Shown: positions 31,501-43,281, counted from the first letter of the stretch. The stretch is 64,000 bases of DNA from Lucinisca nassula (GCA_963580285.1 OY757014.1:96758372-96822371); one strand, 5' to 3'. Program-made: numbers and translations. The notes: generated by a model from the sequence alone, not told the origin.

Positions 31501-31667
31501 CCACAAGTGACACCCACGAAACGAATAGAGAACTTTTCAAGAATCTTCAAGAACCAAGAAATCTGCCAATCCCAGACCAAGAAAACATCAAACAAATGGT
31601 TGATATGAAAGCCAATAAGAAAATTATTGAAGCAACTGTTATGCCACAGGAAAAGCAGTGCTCATGA
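31501..31667 (+). CDS. Possible exon or ORF fragment emerging from the assembly gap
   Basis: Immediately after the N gap one plus frame is open for 55 codons to a TGA at 31665, with a protein-like mix (ETNRELFKNLQEPRNLPIP, then a Lys-rich end). Its 5' part is lost in the gap. I do not recognise a domain. It may be a transposon ORF or a chance frame; a second frame is also open over part of it. Confidence 0.22.
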
Positions 31668-32077
31668 AAGACATCCAAAACTTAAACATGATGGCCCTGG
31701 ATCGCTCACCTGATCCACACTGTAGAAATGAAATGGTAAGTAATATAGTAAGGTGCCTTGTCAGAACATACATGACAAATATGAAGGCTCATCCCAAATG
31801 GTTCAAAACGTATGATTACGTAGGTCACAGGTCAAATTTTTTTTGCAGGAGTGGGAGGACCTTGTCACAAGGAACCTACATGCTAAACATGAAGGCTCTA
31901 CCTTAAATGATTCAAAAGTTATGACAAAAAAAGGGTCAAAGGTCAAGGTCACAGGTCAAAAGTTCTGTATGGGTGGAAAGCCATTGTCAGAAGGAAACTA
32001 CATGCCAAATATGAAGGCTCTACCTGAAATGATTAAAAAGTTATGACAAAGTAGCTTACAGGACAAAATTTTTGCAT

Positions 32078-32085
32078 GGGTGTGT

Positions 32086-32116
<31 letters not shown>

Positions 32117-32140
32117 GGGGTGGGGGGGGGGGGGGGGGGG
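32078..32140. repeat. (GT)n followed by ~40-base poly-G
   Basis: GTGTGTGTGTGTGTGTGTG then G runs broken by a single T. It sits inside an array unit at the phase of GTATGGGTGGG, so it probably grew from that motif. Confidence 0.85.
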
Positions 32141-33107
32141 CTTGTAAGAAGGAACATACATGCCAAATATGAAGGCTGTGTCTCAAATGGTTCAAAAGTT
32201 ATAGCAAAGTAGGTCAAAGGTCAACGTCACAGGTCAAAATTTATGTATGGGTGGGAAGTCCTTGTCACAAGGAACATACATGTCAAATATGAAGGCTGTA
32301 TTTCAAATAGTTCAAAATTTATGATAAAGTAGGTAAGTAGGTCACATGTTATTTCATTATGAATAAGAAGCCCCTGTCACAAGGAACCTTCATGCAAAAT
32401 CCGAAGGCTCTTTCTCAAATGGTTCAAAAGTTATGACAAAGTAGGTCACAGGTCAAAATATTTTGTATGAGTGGGAAGCCCTTGTCACAAGGAACCTACA
32501 TCCCAAATATGAAGGCTCTATCTCAAACGGTTAAAAAGTTATGACAAAGTAGGCCAAAGGTAAAGGTCACAGGTCAAAAATGTTTGTTTGAGTGCAAAGC
32601 TCTTGTCACAAGGAACACATGCCAAATACAAAGGGTTCAAAAGTTATGATTAAATAGGTAACATGTCAAAATTTTTGTATGGGTGGGAAGCCATTGTCAC
32701 AAGGAACCTATATGCCAAATATGAAGGCTCTATCTCCAATGGTTCAAAAGTTATGGCAGCGTAGGTCAAAAGTCAAATTTTTTGTATGGGTGCCCTTGTC
32801 AGACGGAACATACATGCCAAATATGCAGGCTCTATCTCAAGTGGTTCAAAAGTTATGATAAAGTAGGTCACAGGTCAAGGCCACGGGTCAACGTGTTTGT
32901 ATGGGTGGGAAGCCATTGTCACAAGGAACATCCATGCAAAATCCGAAGGCTCTATCTCAAATGGTTAAAAAGTTATGATAAAGTAGGTCGCAGGTTAAGG
33001 TCACAATATTTTGTATGAGTGGAAAGCCCTTGTCACAAGAAACCTACACCCAAAATATGAAGGCTCTATCTCAAATGGTTAAAAAGGTATGACAAAGTAG
33101 GACAAAG

Positions 33108-34717
33108 GTAACCAGAGGACCATTGGTCCTGAATCGCTCACCTGACTTTTCTGAGGAAGTCCTCAAAGACTTTAATATGTGATCTTTGGCCAAGAGGGAC
33201 CGAAGGTCTGTGTAACTGGGTGGGGATCTCAACTGTTTCCGAGATATTAAGCATTCAATGCAATAAAGGGAGTTGGCCCCCAGCCCCACCCCCGCCCCCC
33301 CACTGGAACCGTAGGTCCAACGGTCCATTACACTGAATGCGACAAGAATATATATGGTTTATGGGTGGGGATCTTAACCGTTTCCAAGATATTAAGCATT
33401 TTGTGGAAAAAAGGGGGTTAGGCATGCCCCCCTCCCTCACCCAGGGACCCCCCGGGTCCAAAGGTCCATGTCACTGAATGCGCCTTATCATAAGGAACAA
33501 GAATATATATGGTTTGTGGGTGGGGATCTTAACCTTTTCCGAGATATTAAGCATTTTGAGCAAAAAAGGGGGAGGGGCATGCCCCCCCCCGGACCCCTGG
33601 TACCCCAGGGTCCAAAGGTCCATGTCACTGAATGCGCCTCATCATAAAGAACAAGAGTATATATGGTTTATGGGTGGGGATCTTAACCGTTTCCGAGATA
33701 TTTAGCATTTAATGCAAAAAAGGGGGTGGGGCATGCCCCCCTGGGACCCCCGGGTCCAAAGGTTCATGTCACTTAATGCGCCTTATGATCAGGAACAAGA
33801 ATATATATGGTTCATGGATAGAGATCTTAACCGTTTCCGAGATTTTAAGCATTTTGTGCAAAAAAAAGGGGTGGGGCATGCCCCCCCCCCCCGGACCCCT
33901 GGTACCCCATGGTCCAAAAGTCCATGTCACTGAATGGGCCTCATCATAAGGAACAAGAGTATATATGGTTTATGGGTCGGGATCTTAACCGTTTCCGAGA
34001 TATTATGCATTTTGTGCAAAATAGGGGTGGGGCATGCCCCCCCCCCCCCCCCCCCGGTACCCAAAGGTCCAAGTCACTGAATGCGCCTTATCATAAGGAA
34101 CAAGAATATATATGGTTTATGGGTCGGGATCTTAGCTGTTTTGGAGATATTAAGCATTTTGTGCCAAAAAGGGGGTGGGGCATGCCCCCCCCCCCCCCGG
34201 GGGGCCCAGGGTTCCAAAATCCATGTCACTAAATGCGCCTCATCATAAGGAATAAGAATATATATGGTTTAGTGGCATTATTTGTAACAGTTTGCAAGAT
34301 ATCAGACATTTCTACTTTTTCCCATACAAATGCCCATGTTACCAAATTTAACCTTGGCGTAAAATAGGTCAAGGTCATCCCAGGGACACCATTTATGCAA
34401 TTTATGATGGGCCCATGTCCCAGGTGCTACATGCCAAGTTTCATGCAAATCGGCCCAGTGGTTCCGGAGGAGAAGATTTTCGAAGGGTTTTTACCATATA
34501 TGGGCATGGCGGCCATCTTGGTCATGTGACCTAGACCAAAAATGCAAACTTTCGTTCCCCCACCCCATGGAGCCTCCACATGAAATTTGACTACAATCGG
34601 CCCAGCGGTTCCGGAGGAGAAGACGTTTGAAAATGTGAACACACACACACACACAGAATTTTTGCCTGGCCATACTATCAGCTCACCAATGAGCCTTCGG
34701 CTCAGGTGAGCTAAAAA
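33108..34717 (+). mobile_element. Array-bearing element G2, complete and nested in G1
   Basis: It starts ACCAGAGGACCATTGGTCC with GCTCACCTGA at 33136-33145. About seven ~143-bp units follow (CCAAAGGTCCATGTCACTGA, GGAACAAGAATATATATGG, GATCTTAACCGTTTCCGAG, plus a GGGGCATGCCCCCC tract). Then come a non-repeated segment and (CA)n. The 3' end is hairpin GAGCC-TTC-GGCTC, TCAGGTGAGC (34702-34711) and TAAAAA. No target duplication is visible and the host array continues on both sides. Architecture is as in Helentron-associated (pearl/HINE) elements. Confidence 0.75.
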
Positions 34718-35423
34718 TATTTGTATGAGTGGGAAGCCCTTGTCACAAGGAACTTACACGCCAAACATGAAGGCTTTATGTCAAATGGTTCAAAATTTAT
34801 GACAAAAAAAGTCAAAGTCATAGGTCAAAACTTTTTTATGGGTTGGAAGCCCTTGTCACAAGGAATATACATGCCAAACATGAAGGATCTATCTCAAACA
34901 TTTCAAAAGTTATCATTAAGTATGGCACAGGTCAAGATCAAGGTACATGTGTATCAAGTCAAAATTTTTTGCATGAGTGGGAAACAAGGAACCTACATGC
35001 CAAATATGTAGGCTTTATCTTAAATGATTCAAAAATTATGACAAAGAAGGTCAAGGTCACAGGTCAAAATTTTTGTATGGGTGGGAGGCCCCTTTCAGAA
35101 GGAACATACATGCCAAATATCAAGGCCCTATCTCAAAGGTTAAAAGTTATGATAAAGTAGGTCCCAAGTCAAGGTCAAAGCCACAGGTAAAAATGTTTGT
35201 ATGGGTGGGAAGCCCTTGTCACAAGGAACATACATGCAGAATACGAAGGCCAATGATTTTTTTTACAAATTTGCCATTATGAGTCCTGGGACCTGCTGGA
35301 TCTAGAATTAATGCATCCCAGACCCAAACCATGCATTAACCCGTGAAACACTCTTTTGCATCCTAGAGTAAGTCTTGTAGTCTGGAATGCATGAATTCTG
35401 GATTGTAGCAATTCCTGACCATC

Positions 35424-35550
35424 TGGGCAGTTCTAACAAGTAACCACAATCTATGTTTTGTGCAGAAATAAGAAAAAATATCTCAATTTTTCATCTGAAA
35501 CAGTTCATTTTTAGACATCAAAATTTTCAATGTATTTTTAGTGATCTATA
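35424..35550. mobile_element. Family C MITE, right half
   Basis: GGGCAGTTCTAACAAGTAAC, CAATCTATGTTTTGTGCAG and the right arm are present. The left half is missing. Confidence 0.6.
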
Positions 35551-35707
35551 TTTTATATTGCCTAACTTCTTTTTAAAATGGAATCAGCTCTTGAAGTGTT
35601 ACCTACTCTAAAAACTTCCAATTTTATTTAATACCTTTTATAACATGTTATTAGTTATATATTTTCTATTTGTTGGAAATTAGTAACCAATTATACTGGC
35701 ATTTAGT

Positions 35708-35940
35708 TAGTTTCAGTATTCATAGTACTTTGATCATTATTATAATTAGGAACTCTTCGGTAGTGAAGTTTCAGTATTCACAGTACTTTGATCATTATTA
35801 TAATTAGGAACTCTTCAGTAGTGAAGTTTCAGTATTCACAGTACTTTGATCATTCTTATAATTAGGAACTCTTCAGTAGTGAAGTTTCAGTATTCACAGA
35901 ACTTTGATCATTATTATAATTAGGAACTCTTCAATAGACA
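35708..35940. repeat. 58-bp tandem repeat, four units
   Basis: The unit contains TTTCAGTATTCACAGTACTT, TGATCATTATTATAATTAGG and AACTCTTCAGTAGTGAAG. Units are nearly identical, so the amplification is recent. Confidence 0.9.
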
Positions 35941-36300
35941 TAAAAGTGCACCGTCCTTCGGATCGGGACATTAACTGGTCTGATTACGAGCTGGGACTGT
36001 CTAAATCAATCACCTGACCTGGCTGAAGTGGGTTCAGTACTTGTTGCAGTTTGATCGAGGTGATCACCGTCACGATCGGCTGCCTCAGACTGAGAGTCCT
36101 TGTTTTCCGACTGCTTTTGACCTAGCATACCGAACAGGGTTTGCTGTTTGGGGTCTTGTTTTTGATTTTTAGGAGGCGCACCTCTCGCAGTTCTCTCAGT
36201 TTGTGGACAAGTGCAAGGTCAAACGGTGTTACGATAGGTGTCAACGGATTAAAAACCAATACTCGAGTGCTTGCACAAGTTTCCTCCGGTGCTGGACAAC

Positions 36301-38283
36301 CCGGTGTCAGATAATCTTTTGACCCGTGTAATATTTTGACCCGCGGGTCAATATATTACAGTAATATTTTGACCCCCCATATAATATTTTGACCCGCCCC
36401 TAAAACTTCAGCAAAATCTAGTCTATTTCTAGCCATATAAAGCAATTTAAGTTTTAATTTAACTGTGTGAACTCAAATACCAGTACACTAATTACAAATA
36501 GGAAGGGTGGGTCATATTATTATAGCTATAATAATTTGACCCCCCCCCCCCCCCCATTTAAAGTCATTTAGTTACAATCCCTCCAACATACTGAACCAGT
36601 GAACCTTACTGAATCTAGTGTATTACAATCCATCTAATTCAATGAAAAGTTTAATTAATTGAATGAACTCAAATACCAATATATCAATAACAGATAATAA
36701 GGGTGGGTCATTATATTATAGCTATAATAATTTGACCCCCCCCCCCTTTCAGGTCATTAAGTTACAACCCCTCCCACATACTGAACCTTACTGAATCTAG
36801 TGTATTACAAGCCATCTAATTCAATTAAAAGTTTAATCTATTGAGTGAACTCAAATGCCAGTATACCAATAACAGATAATAAGGGTGGGTCATTTTATTA
36901 TAGCTATAATAATTTGACCCTCCCCCCAATTTCAAGTCATTAAGTAACAACCCCTCCCACATACTGAACCTTACTGAATATAGTCTATTTCTAGCCATAT
37001 AAAGCAATGTAAGTTTTAATTTAACTGTGTGAACTCAAATACCAGTACACTAATTACAAATAGTAAGGGTGGGTCATTTTATTATAGCTATAATAATTTG
37101 ACCCCCCCCCCCCGCCAATTTCAAGTCATTAAGTAACAACCCCTCCCACATACTGAACCTTACTGAATATAGTCTATTTCTAGCCATATAAAGCAATTTA
37201 AGTTTTAATTTAACTGTGTGAACTCAAATACCAGTACACTAATTACAAATAGTAAGGGTGGGTCATTTTATTATAGCTATAATAATTTGACCCCCCCCCC
37301 CCCCCCCCCCCGCCAATTTCAAGTCATTAAGTAACAACCCCTCCCACATACTGAACCTTACTGAATATAGTCTATTTCTAGCCATATAAAGCAATGTAAG
37401 TTTTAATTTAACTGTGTGAACTCAAATACCAGTACACTAATTACAAATAGTAAGGGTGGGTCATTTTATTATAGCTATAACAATTTGACCCCCCCCCCCC
37501 CCCCCGCCAATTTCAAGTCATTAAGTAACAACCCCTCCCACATACTGAACCTTACTGAATATAGTCTATTTCTAGCCATATAAAGCAATTTAAGTTTTAA
37601 TTTAACTGTGTGAACTCAAATACCAGTACACTAATTACAAATAGTAAGGGTGGGTCATTTTATTATAGCTATTATAATTTGACCCCGCCCCCCTCTTATT
37701 TCAAGTCATTAAGTTACAACCCCTCCCACATACTGAACCTTACTGAATCTAGTGTATTACAAGCCATCTGATTCAATGAAAAGTTTAATTAATTGAATGA
37801 ACTCAAATACCAGTATATCAATAACAGATAAAAAGGGTGGGTCATTTTATTATAGCTATAATAATTTGACCCCCCCCCCCTCCCCCACGTGCATAGGCTG
37901 GTTCACTCAATACTATTTTAGTCATGTGTTTTTTTTCTGTTATTTTTTATCTTTTTTGTTGCTTTTTAGCCATTTCCCTTTAAACATGATTGCCCTTTCT
38001 TTTATATTATAGTCATTATTCTTGCTGTAGATTTTCAGATCTAGAACTATCCCACCCCACCCCTCAGACACTGCCCAAGTGTAAAAATCAGCAGGAAAAA
38101 CCACCACAATTGTCATAGTTTTACTGCTTAACAGTTACCTCACCATATTTGGTCATCTAAATGTAACTTTTGTGAAGTTAGGGAGGGGGGTCAAAATATA
38201 ATAATAATATATTGACCCGCGGGTCATAATATTATGACCCGCGGGTCCCTTTTTAGGCGGGTCAAAATATTCTATGACACCGG
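36301..38283. mobile_element. TIR element carrying a ~190-bp satellite (eight units)
   Basis: The ends match over 26 bp with three differences: CCGGTGTCAGATAATC on the left, CCGGTGTCATAGAATA on the right (complement), then TTTTGACCCG in both. A second exact 21-bp inverted pair (GACCCGCGGGTCAATATATT...) lies at 36338-36358 and 38205-38225. Eight units between 36420 and 37890 carry GGGTGGGTCATTTTATTATA, the palindrome ATTATAGCTATAAT and a poly-C tract of varying length. There is no coding sequence and no clear target duplication. Confidence 0.78.
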
Positions 38284-39190
38284 TATTGATTATTGGACTG
38301 CACAGGTAGAATCGGTTTACCATAGAACTTCGACGCCTCTTAGGACTGGGTTTTACCAAATATTGTACTAAAACACCGCTTTTGCATTCGTCCTTTCTGA
38401 AAACGAAAGTAAGAGTTCAACATTCATCCGAGAATTTATATGAGTCCCGGGACCCACCGACGCTATTTTTATGCGTCCTCTGCCGAAATTATGCGTCCAG
38501 GATGCAGGACGCACGCCTAAAAAATCACTGAAGGCTTTATCTCAAATGGCTAAAAGTTAAAAAAGTTATGATAAAGTAGGTTGCAGGTCAAGGTCACAAT
38601 ATTTTTATGAGTGGGAAGCCCTTGTCAAAAGAAACCCAAATATGAAGGCTCTATCTCAAATGGTTAAAAAGTTATGACAAAGTAGAACACAGGTCAATTT
38701 TCTGTGTGCGTGGGAAGCCCTTGTCAAAAGGAACCTACACGTCATATATGAAGGCTCTATCTCAAATGGTTCAACAGCTATGACAAAATGACATGACCTG
38801 TATTCAATTTTCACCCAGGTATTGTCAAGATGATCATTCTGAGCAAGTTTTATGATAATTGGACCAAAACTGTGGCCTCTAGTGTATTCAGAAGGTTTTT
38901 CTATGATTTGACCTACATTTTGACCCGACATGACCCATATTCAAATTTGACTGAGATATTGTCAAGATAATCATTCTGAACAAGTTTGATGATGATCAGA
39001 CCAAAACTGTGGCCGCTAGTGTGTTCACAAGGTTTTACTATGATTTGACCTACTGACCTACTTTTTCACCCGACATAACCATATTCGAACTTGACTGAGA
39101 TATTGTCATGATGATCATTTTGACCAAGTTTGATGATGATTGGCCCAAATCTGGTGTGTTCACAATAAAAGGGCAGTGGATTTGTCAGGC

Positions 39191-39535
39191 GCTGCTCTAG
39201 CCTCCGAGTCTAGGGCACTGGTACTGGCACTCAAGCCACTGCCAAAAAGTATTATAATACCGGCACTCTATCCTAGTCCCATGTGAACAGTGTTTCTGCC
39301 AGAAAAAAATGGTCTTTAGGATAGATGACCAAAGAAGGCCAAAAAGTTTTGACCCTTTTGACCGAAACTTTTTTGCAACTTTGGACATTGACCGAGCAGA
39401 GCAAGCCCCTTTAGGCCAGGTGGGCCCCGGAAGCTCTGGGGTAAATGGTGCCATTTCCTGCATTCTCAGCATTTCCAGAGGGGTTAAATTCGATTCGAAA
39501 AACACAACATTTTTTTTTATCTGAACTTAGCAAAC
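39191..39535. other. Unassigned spacer between two array-bearing elements
   Basis: No repeat or exon recognised. Short open frames on both strands lack domains. Confidence 0.35.
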
Positions 39536-42038
39536 AAGAGGGCCATGATGGCCCTGGATCGCTCACCTGATCCTATTGTACAAACGGAATTGTGGGTAAT
39601 ATATGGTGGAGTGGAGGGTTTGAGCAATTTTGATTGGACCCAAAGACCATTTCTGTGAAATTAATTCAAAATCAGTCTGCCTGTTTAGGAGTAGAAGTCA
39701 TTTTGAGAAGTAGAAGTCATTTTTGATGAAATGACTTCTCAAGCCCTGCCGCCCAATGAAACCAATGGGGTTTAAATGTATTGATGGTTCCACTTGCACC
39801 ACTTTGCCTAGACAGGCTAAAACCTTCAAAGTGGTTTACCAATACTCCTGTAGAAGCACCTTGCAGCCAAGGTGGGTGGGGGCCAAAACTTTCAAAAGAC
39901 ATCTGTCTCTAAAAGGAAGCAATTTTATAGGAATGTTCCATGAGTGACCCTCTAACAAAATTGCTAAAAATATTTTGCTTAACTGAGCATGATGGCCACC
40001 ACAGCTAAAAACCTCAAACCTCATTCCTGTCAAATAATTTTATAATCAATCCACTGGTTAAGGAGAAGAAGTTGTTTAAAGGTTTTGTTCACCAGAGCGG
40101 CATAGTTTGAGCAATTTTGGTGGAGGGTCACCCAAGGAACATTCCTGTCAAGTAATTTCAAAATCCATCCACTGGTTAAGGAGAAGAAGTCGTTTAAAGG
40201 TTTTTCTATTTTTAGCTCTGGCAGCCATCTTGTTCACCAGAGCAGAATGGTTTCAGCACTTTTTGTAGAGGGTCACCCAAGGAACATTCCTGTGAAGTTA
40301 TTTCAAAATCCATCCACGGGTTAAGGAGACGAAGTCGTTTAAAGTTTTTTCTATTTTTAGCTCTGGTGGCCATTTTATTCAACCGAGCAGAACGGTTTGA
40401 GCAATTATGGTAGAGGGTCACCGAACGAACATTCCTGTGAAATAATTTCAAAATCCATCCACTTGTTAAGGAGAAGTCATTTAAAGGTTTTTCTATTTTT
40501 AGCTCCGGTGGCCATTTTGTTGACCTGAGCGGAACAGTTTGAACAATTTTGGTAGAGGGTCACCCAAGGAACATTCTGGTGAAATAATTTCAAAATCCAT
40601 CCACTGGTTAAGGAGAAAAGTGCGTTTAAAGGTTATTATATTTTTAGCTCTGGCGGCCATTCTGTTAACCCGAGCTGGGTTTGAGCAATTTCGGTGATGG
40701 GCCACCCAAGGAACATTCCTGTTAAGTGATTTCAAAATCCATCCGCTGGTAAAGGAGAAGAAGTTGTTTAAAGGTTTTTCTATTTTAAGCTATGGCGGCC
40801 ATTTTGTTCACCCGAGCGGAACAGTATGAGCAATTTTGGTAGAGGGTCACCAAACAAACATTCCTGTGAAATAATTTCAAAATCCATCCACTGTTTATGG
40901 AGAAAAAGTCGTTTAAAGCTTTTTCTATTTTTAGCTCTGGCGGCCATTTTGTTCACCCGAACGGAACGGTTTGGGCAATTTAAGTAGATGGTCACCGAAG
41001 GAACATTCATGTGAAGTAATTTCAAAATCCATCCTCTAGTTAAGGAGAAAAAGTCGTTTAAAGCTTTTTCTATTTTTAGCTATGGTGGCCGTTTTGTTCA
41101 CCCGAGCGGAACTGTTTGAGCAATTTTGGTAGAGGATCCCCCAAGGAACATTCCAGTGAAATAATTTCAAAATCCATCCACTGGTTAAGGAGAAAAAGTC
41201 GTTTAAAGCTTTTTCTATTTTTAGCTCTGGCGGCCATTTTGTTTACCCGAGTGGAACGGTTTGGGCAATTTTGGTAGAGGGTCACCGAAGGAACATTCCT
41301 GTGAAGTAATTTCAAAATCCATCCTCTAGTTAAGGAGAAAAAGTTGTTTAAAGCTTTTTCTATTTTTAGCTCTGGCGGCCATTTTGTTCACCCGAGCGGA
41401 ACGGTTTGAGCAATTTTGGTAGAGGGTCACCCAAGGAACATTCCTGTCAAGTAATTTCGAAATCCATCCACTGGTTAAGGAGAAGAAGTCCTTTAAAGGT
41501 TTTTCTATTTTTAGCTCTGGTGGCCATTTTGTTCACCCGAGTGCAATGGTTTGAGCAATTTTAGTAGAGGGGCACCCAAGAAACCTTCCTGTGCAATAAT
41601 TTCAAAATCCATCCACTGGTTAAGGAGAAGAAGTTGTTTAAAGGTTTTTCTATTTTTAGCTCTGGCGGCCATTTTGTTCACCCGAGCTGAACGGTTTGAG
41701 CAATTTTGGTAGAGGGTCATCCAAGGAACATTCCTTTGAAACAATTTCAAAATCCATCCACTGGTTAAGCAGGAGAAGTCGTTTAAAGAATTTTCTATTT
41801 TTAGCTCTGGTGACCATCTTGTTCACCCGAGCAGAACACTTTGAGCAATTTTGGTAGAGGATCACCCAAGGAGCATTCCTGTGTAATTAGATCAAAATCT
41901 GTCCAGCAGTTTTGGAGGAGAAGTTGTTTAAAGCAAAAGTTGACGACGGACGGATGCACGCACGCACCCACGGACGACGGACAAAGACTGATCCCAAAAG
42001 CTCACCTTGAGCACTTCGTGCTCAGGTGAGCTAAAAAT
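39536..42038 (+). mobile_element. Array-bearing element G3, complete
   Basis: It starts AACAAGAGGGCCATGATGG with GCTCACCTGA at 39561-39570. Thirteen or so ~145-bp units follow (39950-41930) with TAGCTCTGGCGGCCATTTTG, TTCACCCGAGCGGAACGG and CACCCAAGGAACATTCCTGT. Then comes a GACGGACGGATGCACG tract. The end is hairpin GAGCAC-TTC-GTGCTC, TCAGGTGAGC (42022-42031) and TAAAAAT. The repeated ~79-codon minus frames are by-products of the unit. The LINE at 42039 is inserted at its very end. Confidence 0.78.
39720..39888 (-). mobile_element. Family A SINE fragment inside G3
   Basis: GAAATGACTTCTCAAGCCC, GCCGCCCAATGAAACC and AGTGGTTTACCAATACTC. Neither end is complete. Confidence 0.65.
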
Positions 42039-43281
42039 TCAACTTTTATCTCAACTTCTGAAAATTTAATGATTTTAATCCCAACTTCATCAACGGATTC
42101 ATCATCATCAACGGATTTTTGATTAACGTGCAGGTGCAGGGGCAACGTCCACATAAGTGGGCCCCTTCCAGGTAACTGGCTTGCTGCACGCATGGCAGAT
42201 CTTACACCAGATCTCCAGGCTTGTCTATCATGAGGATCGATAGCAGAGAGCTTCCAATCTCTGCAATCTCTTTCTGTTAGCTGCTTCCAGGTCATCTTGG
42301 GCCTTCCTGGCCCCCGCTTTCCACTTACCTGTATGTCACAGGCAGTCTTGACTGCACCGTTGGAGCGTTCCACATGTCCATACCAGCGAAGTCTTCTCTC
42401 TTTCAGGATGAGGTCCAGGTCCTCAATGCCAAGACGCTCAAGTAACTCGCTGGACCTGAAGGTGACAGTGTCCTGTGGCTTGACATTGCAGATCTGTCTG
42501 ATCATTGCCCTGTCATTTCGCTGTAGACGTTGGAGGTTTGGCTTTGTCAATGGCCATGTCTCACTGCCATGGAGCATTGCGCTCCGCACACAAGAGCTAT
42601 ACACACGGCCACGTGTCTTGAACGAGAGGTGGCGGGAAGAGAGAACTGGTAGCAGCTCCTTGAATTTCTTCCAGGCTGTTTTCACATGTGATGTAGTTGA
42701 AAGATCGCAACCACCCGCTGCAGAGAGCATATCACCTAGGTAGCAGAAGGAAGCTACAACCTCTAGCTTGTCAGATCTGACTTGGACTTCCCTCTGTGGT
42801 CTGCCATCTAAGGGGCGTGCAGTTCCTTGGCACCGTGTACACCTGTAATCAGGGTCCTCTATCAAGCGTTTGAGCCCACTGCATTTCTTGTGCACCCAGA
42901 ACTTGCAGCCATTACAAAAGATACTGTTGCTGCCCACTCCAGTGCGACATACAGCGCATGGGAACTGGCCTGTACTCTGCAAGAGGTCCAGACCTGTACC
43001 ACAGATCATGATCTTTGTCTTTCCTGCATTCACTCTCAGCCCTTTCGCCTCCATTGCGTCTTTCCAAGTTAAGAGCCTCCTGACACATTCCTCAAGGGAT
43101 TCAGCTATGATGACAAGGTCATCAGCATACAGGTCCTCCCAGGGGACTCCAGAGCGGAACTCGCATGACAAGGCTTCAAGCACAATGATGAAAAGCAGTG
43201 GGCTGAGAACAGAGCCTTGATGAACACCCACCTTCACCTCGAATTCTTCACTGTAACTATCACAAACGCGGACACGGCTCC
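42002..43281 (-). CDS. LINE ORF2 fragment: reverse transcriptase C-terminal half with PHD finger
   Basis: This is a 5'-truncated but still open non-LTR retrotransposon reading frame. Read from 43345 the open frame is 447 codons, but only about residues 22-435 are LINE. Residues 40-52 (GVHQGSVLSPLLF) and the catalytic YADD at 73-76 are RT palm motifs. Residues 130-172 form a C4-H-C3 PHD-type zinc finger (C130, C133, C144, C147, H152, C155, C169, C172) inserted between palm and thumb. Later come CYLGDML, HGSETW, RLRWYGHV and GRPKMTW, typical of the LINE RT C terminus. The endonuclease and RT N terminus are missing. The frame runs past the LINE 3' end into flanking repeat before stopping, so the natural stop has been lost or shifted. 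I infer it is immobile. The clade is unresolved. Confidence 0.88.

Larger units (their letters stand above)
35251..38530. mobile_element. TIR element inserted in the G1 array, 3.3 kb
   Basis: CAATGATTTTTTT and AAAAAATCACTG are inverted ends. AAGGC at 35246-35250 and 38531-38535 duplicates the array's own GAAGGC. The ends look hAT-like but the duplication is 5-6 bp, not 8. ATGAGTCCTGGGACC and ATGAGTCCCGGGACC occur near both ends in the same orientation. It contains the features at 35424, 35708 and 36301. Confidence 0.62.
31684..39190 (+). mobile_element. Array-bearing element G1, split by two insertions
   Basis: It starts ATGATGGCCCTGGATCGC and GCTCACCTGA (31703-31712). It then has a ~115-bp array whose units contain AAGCCCTTGTCACAAGGAAC, ATGCCAAATATGAAGGCTC, AATGGTTCAAAAGTTATGAC and AGGTCACAGGTCAAAA. 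The array occupies 31740-33105, 34718-35250 and 38531-38800, then passes to three ~115-bp units with GAGATATTGTCA and GATGATGATTGG to 39190. Its 3' terminal hairpin is not seen. Insertions: 33108-34717 and 35251-38530. Confidence 0.7.

Noticed and set aside
31183..31667. Several frames spanning the N gap
   Set aside because: Most residues are undetermined; only the part after 31500 was kept as a weak call.
33478..34232. Repeated proteins with a common EYIWFM motif
   Set aside because: They are translations of the ~143-bp unit of G2, broken by poly-C tract changes.
40212..41865. Family of repeated ~79-residue minus-strand proteins
   Set aside because: They follow the ~145-bp array unit of element G3. 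Stops fall in variable positions and there are no domains; openness reflects unit sequence, not selection.
42297..43220. Plus-strand frames of 81-148 residues
   Set aside because: Antisense shadows of the LINE reverse transcriptase.
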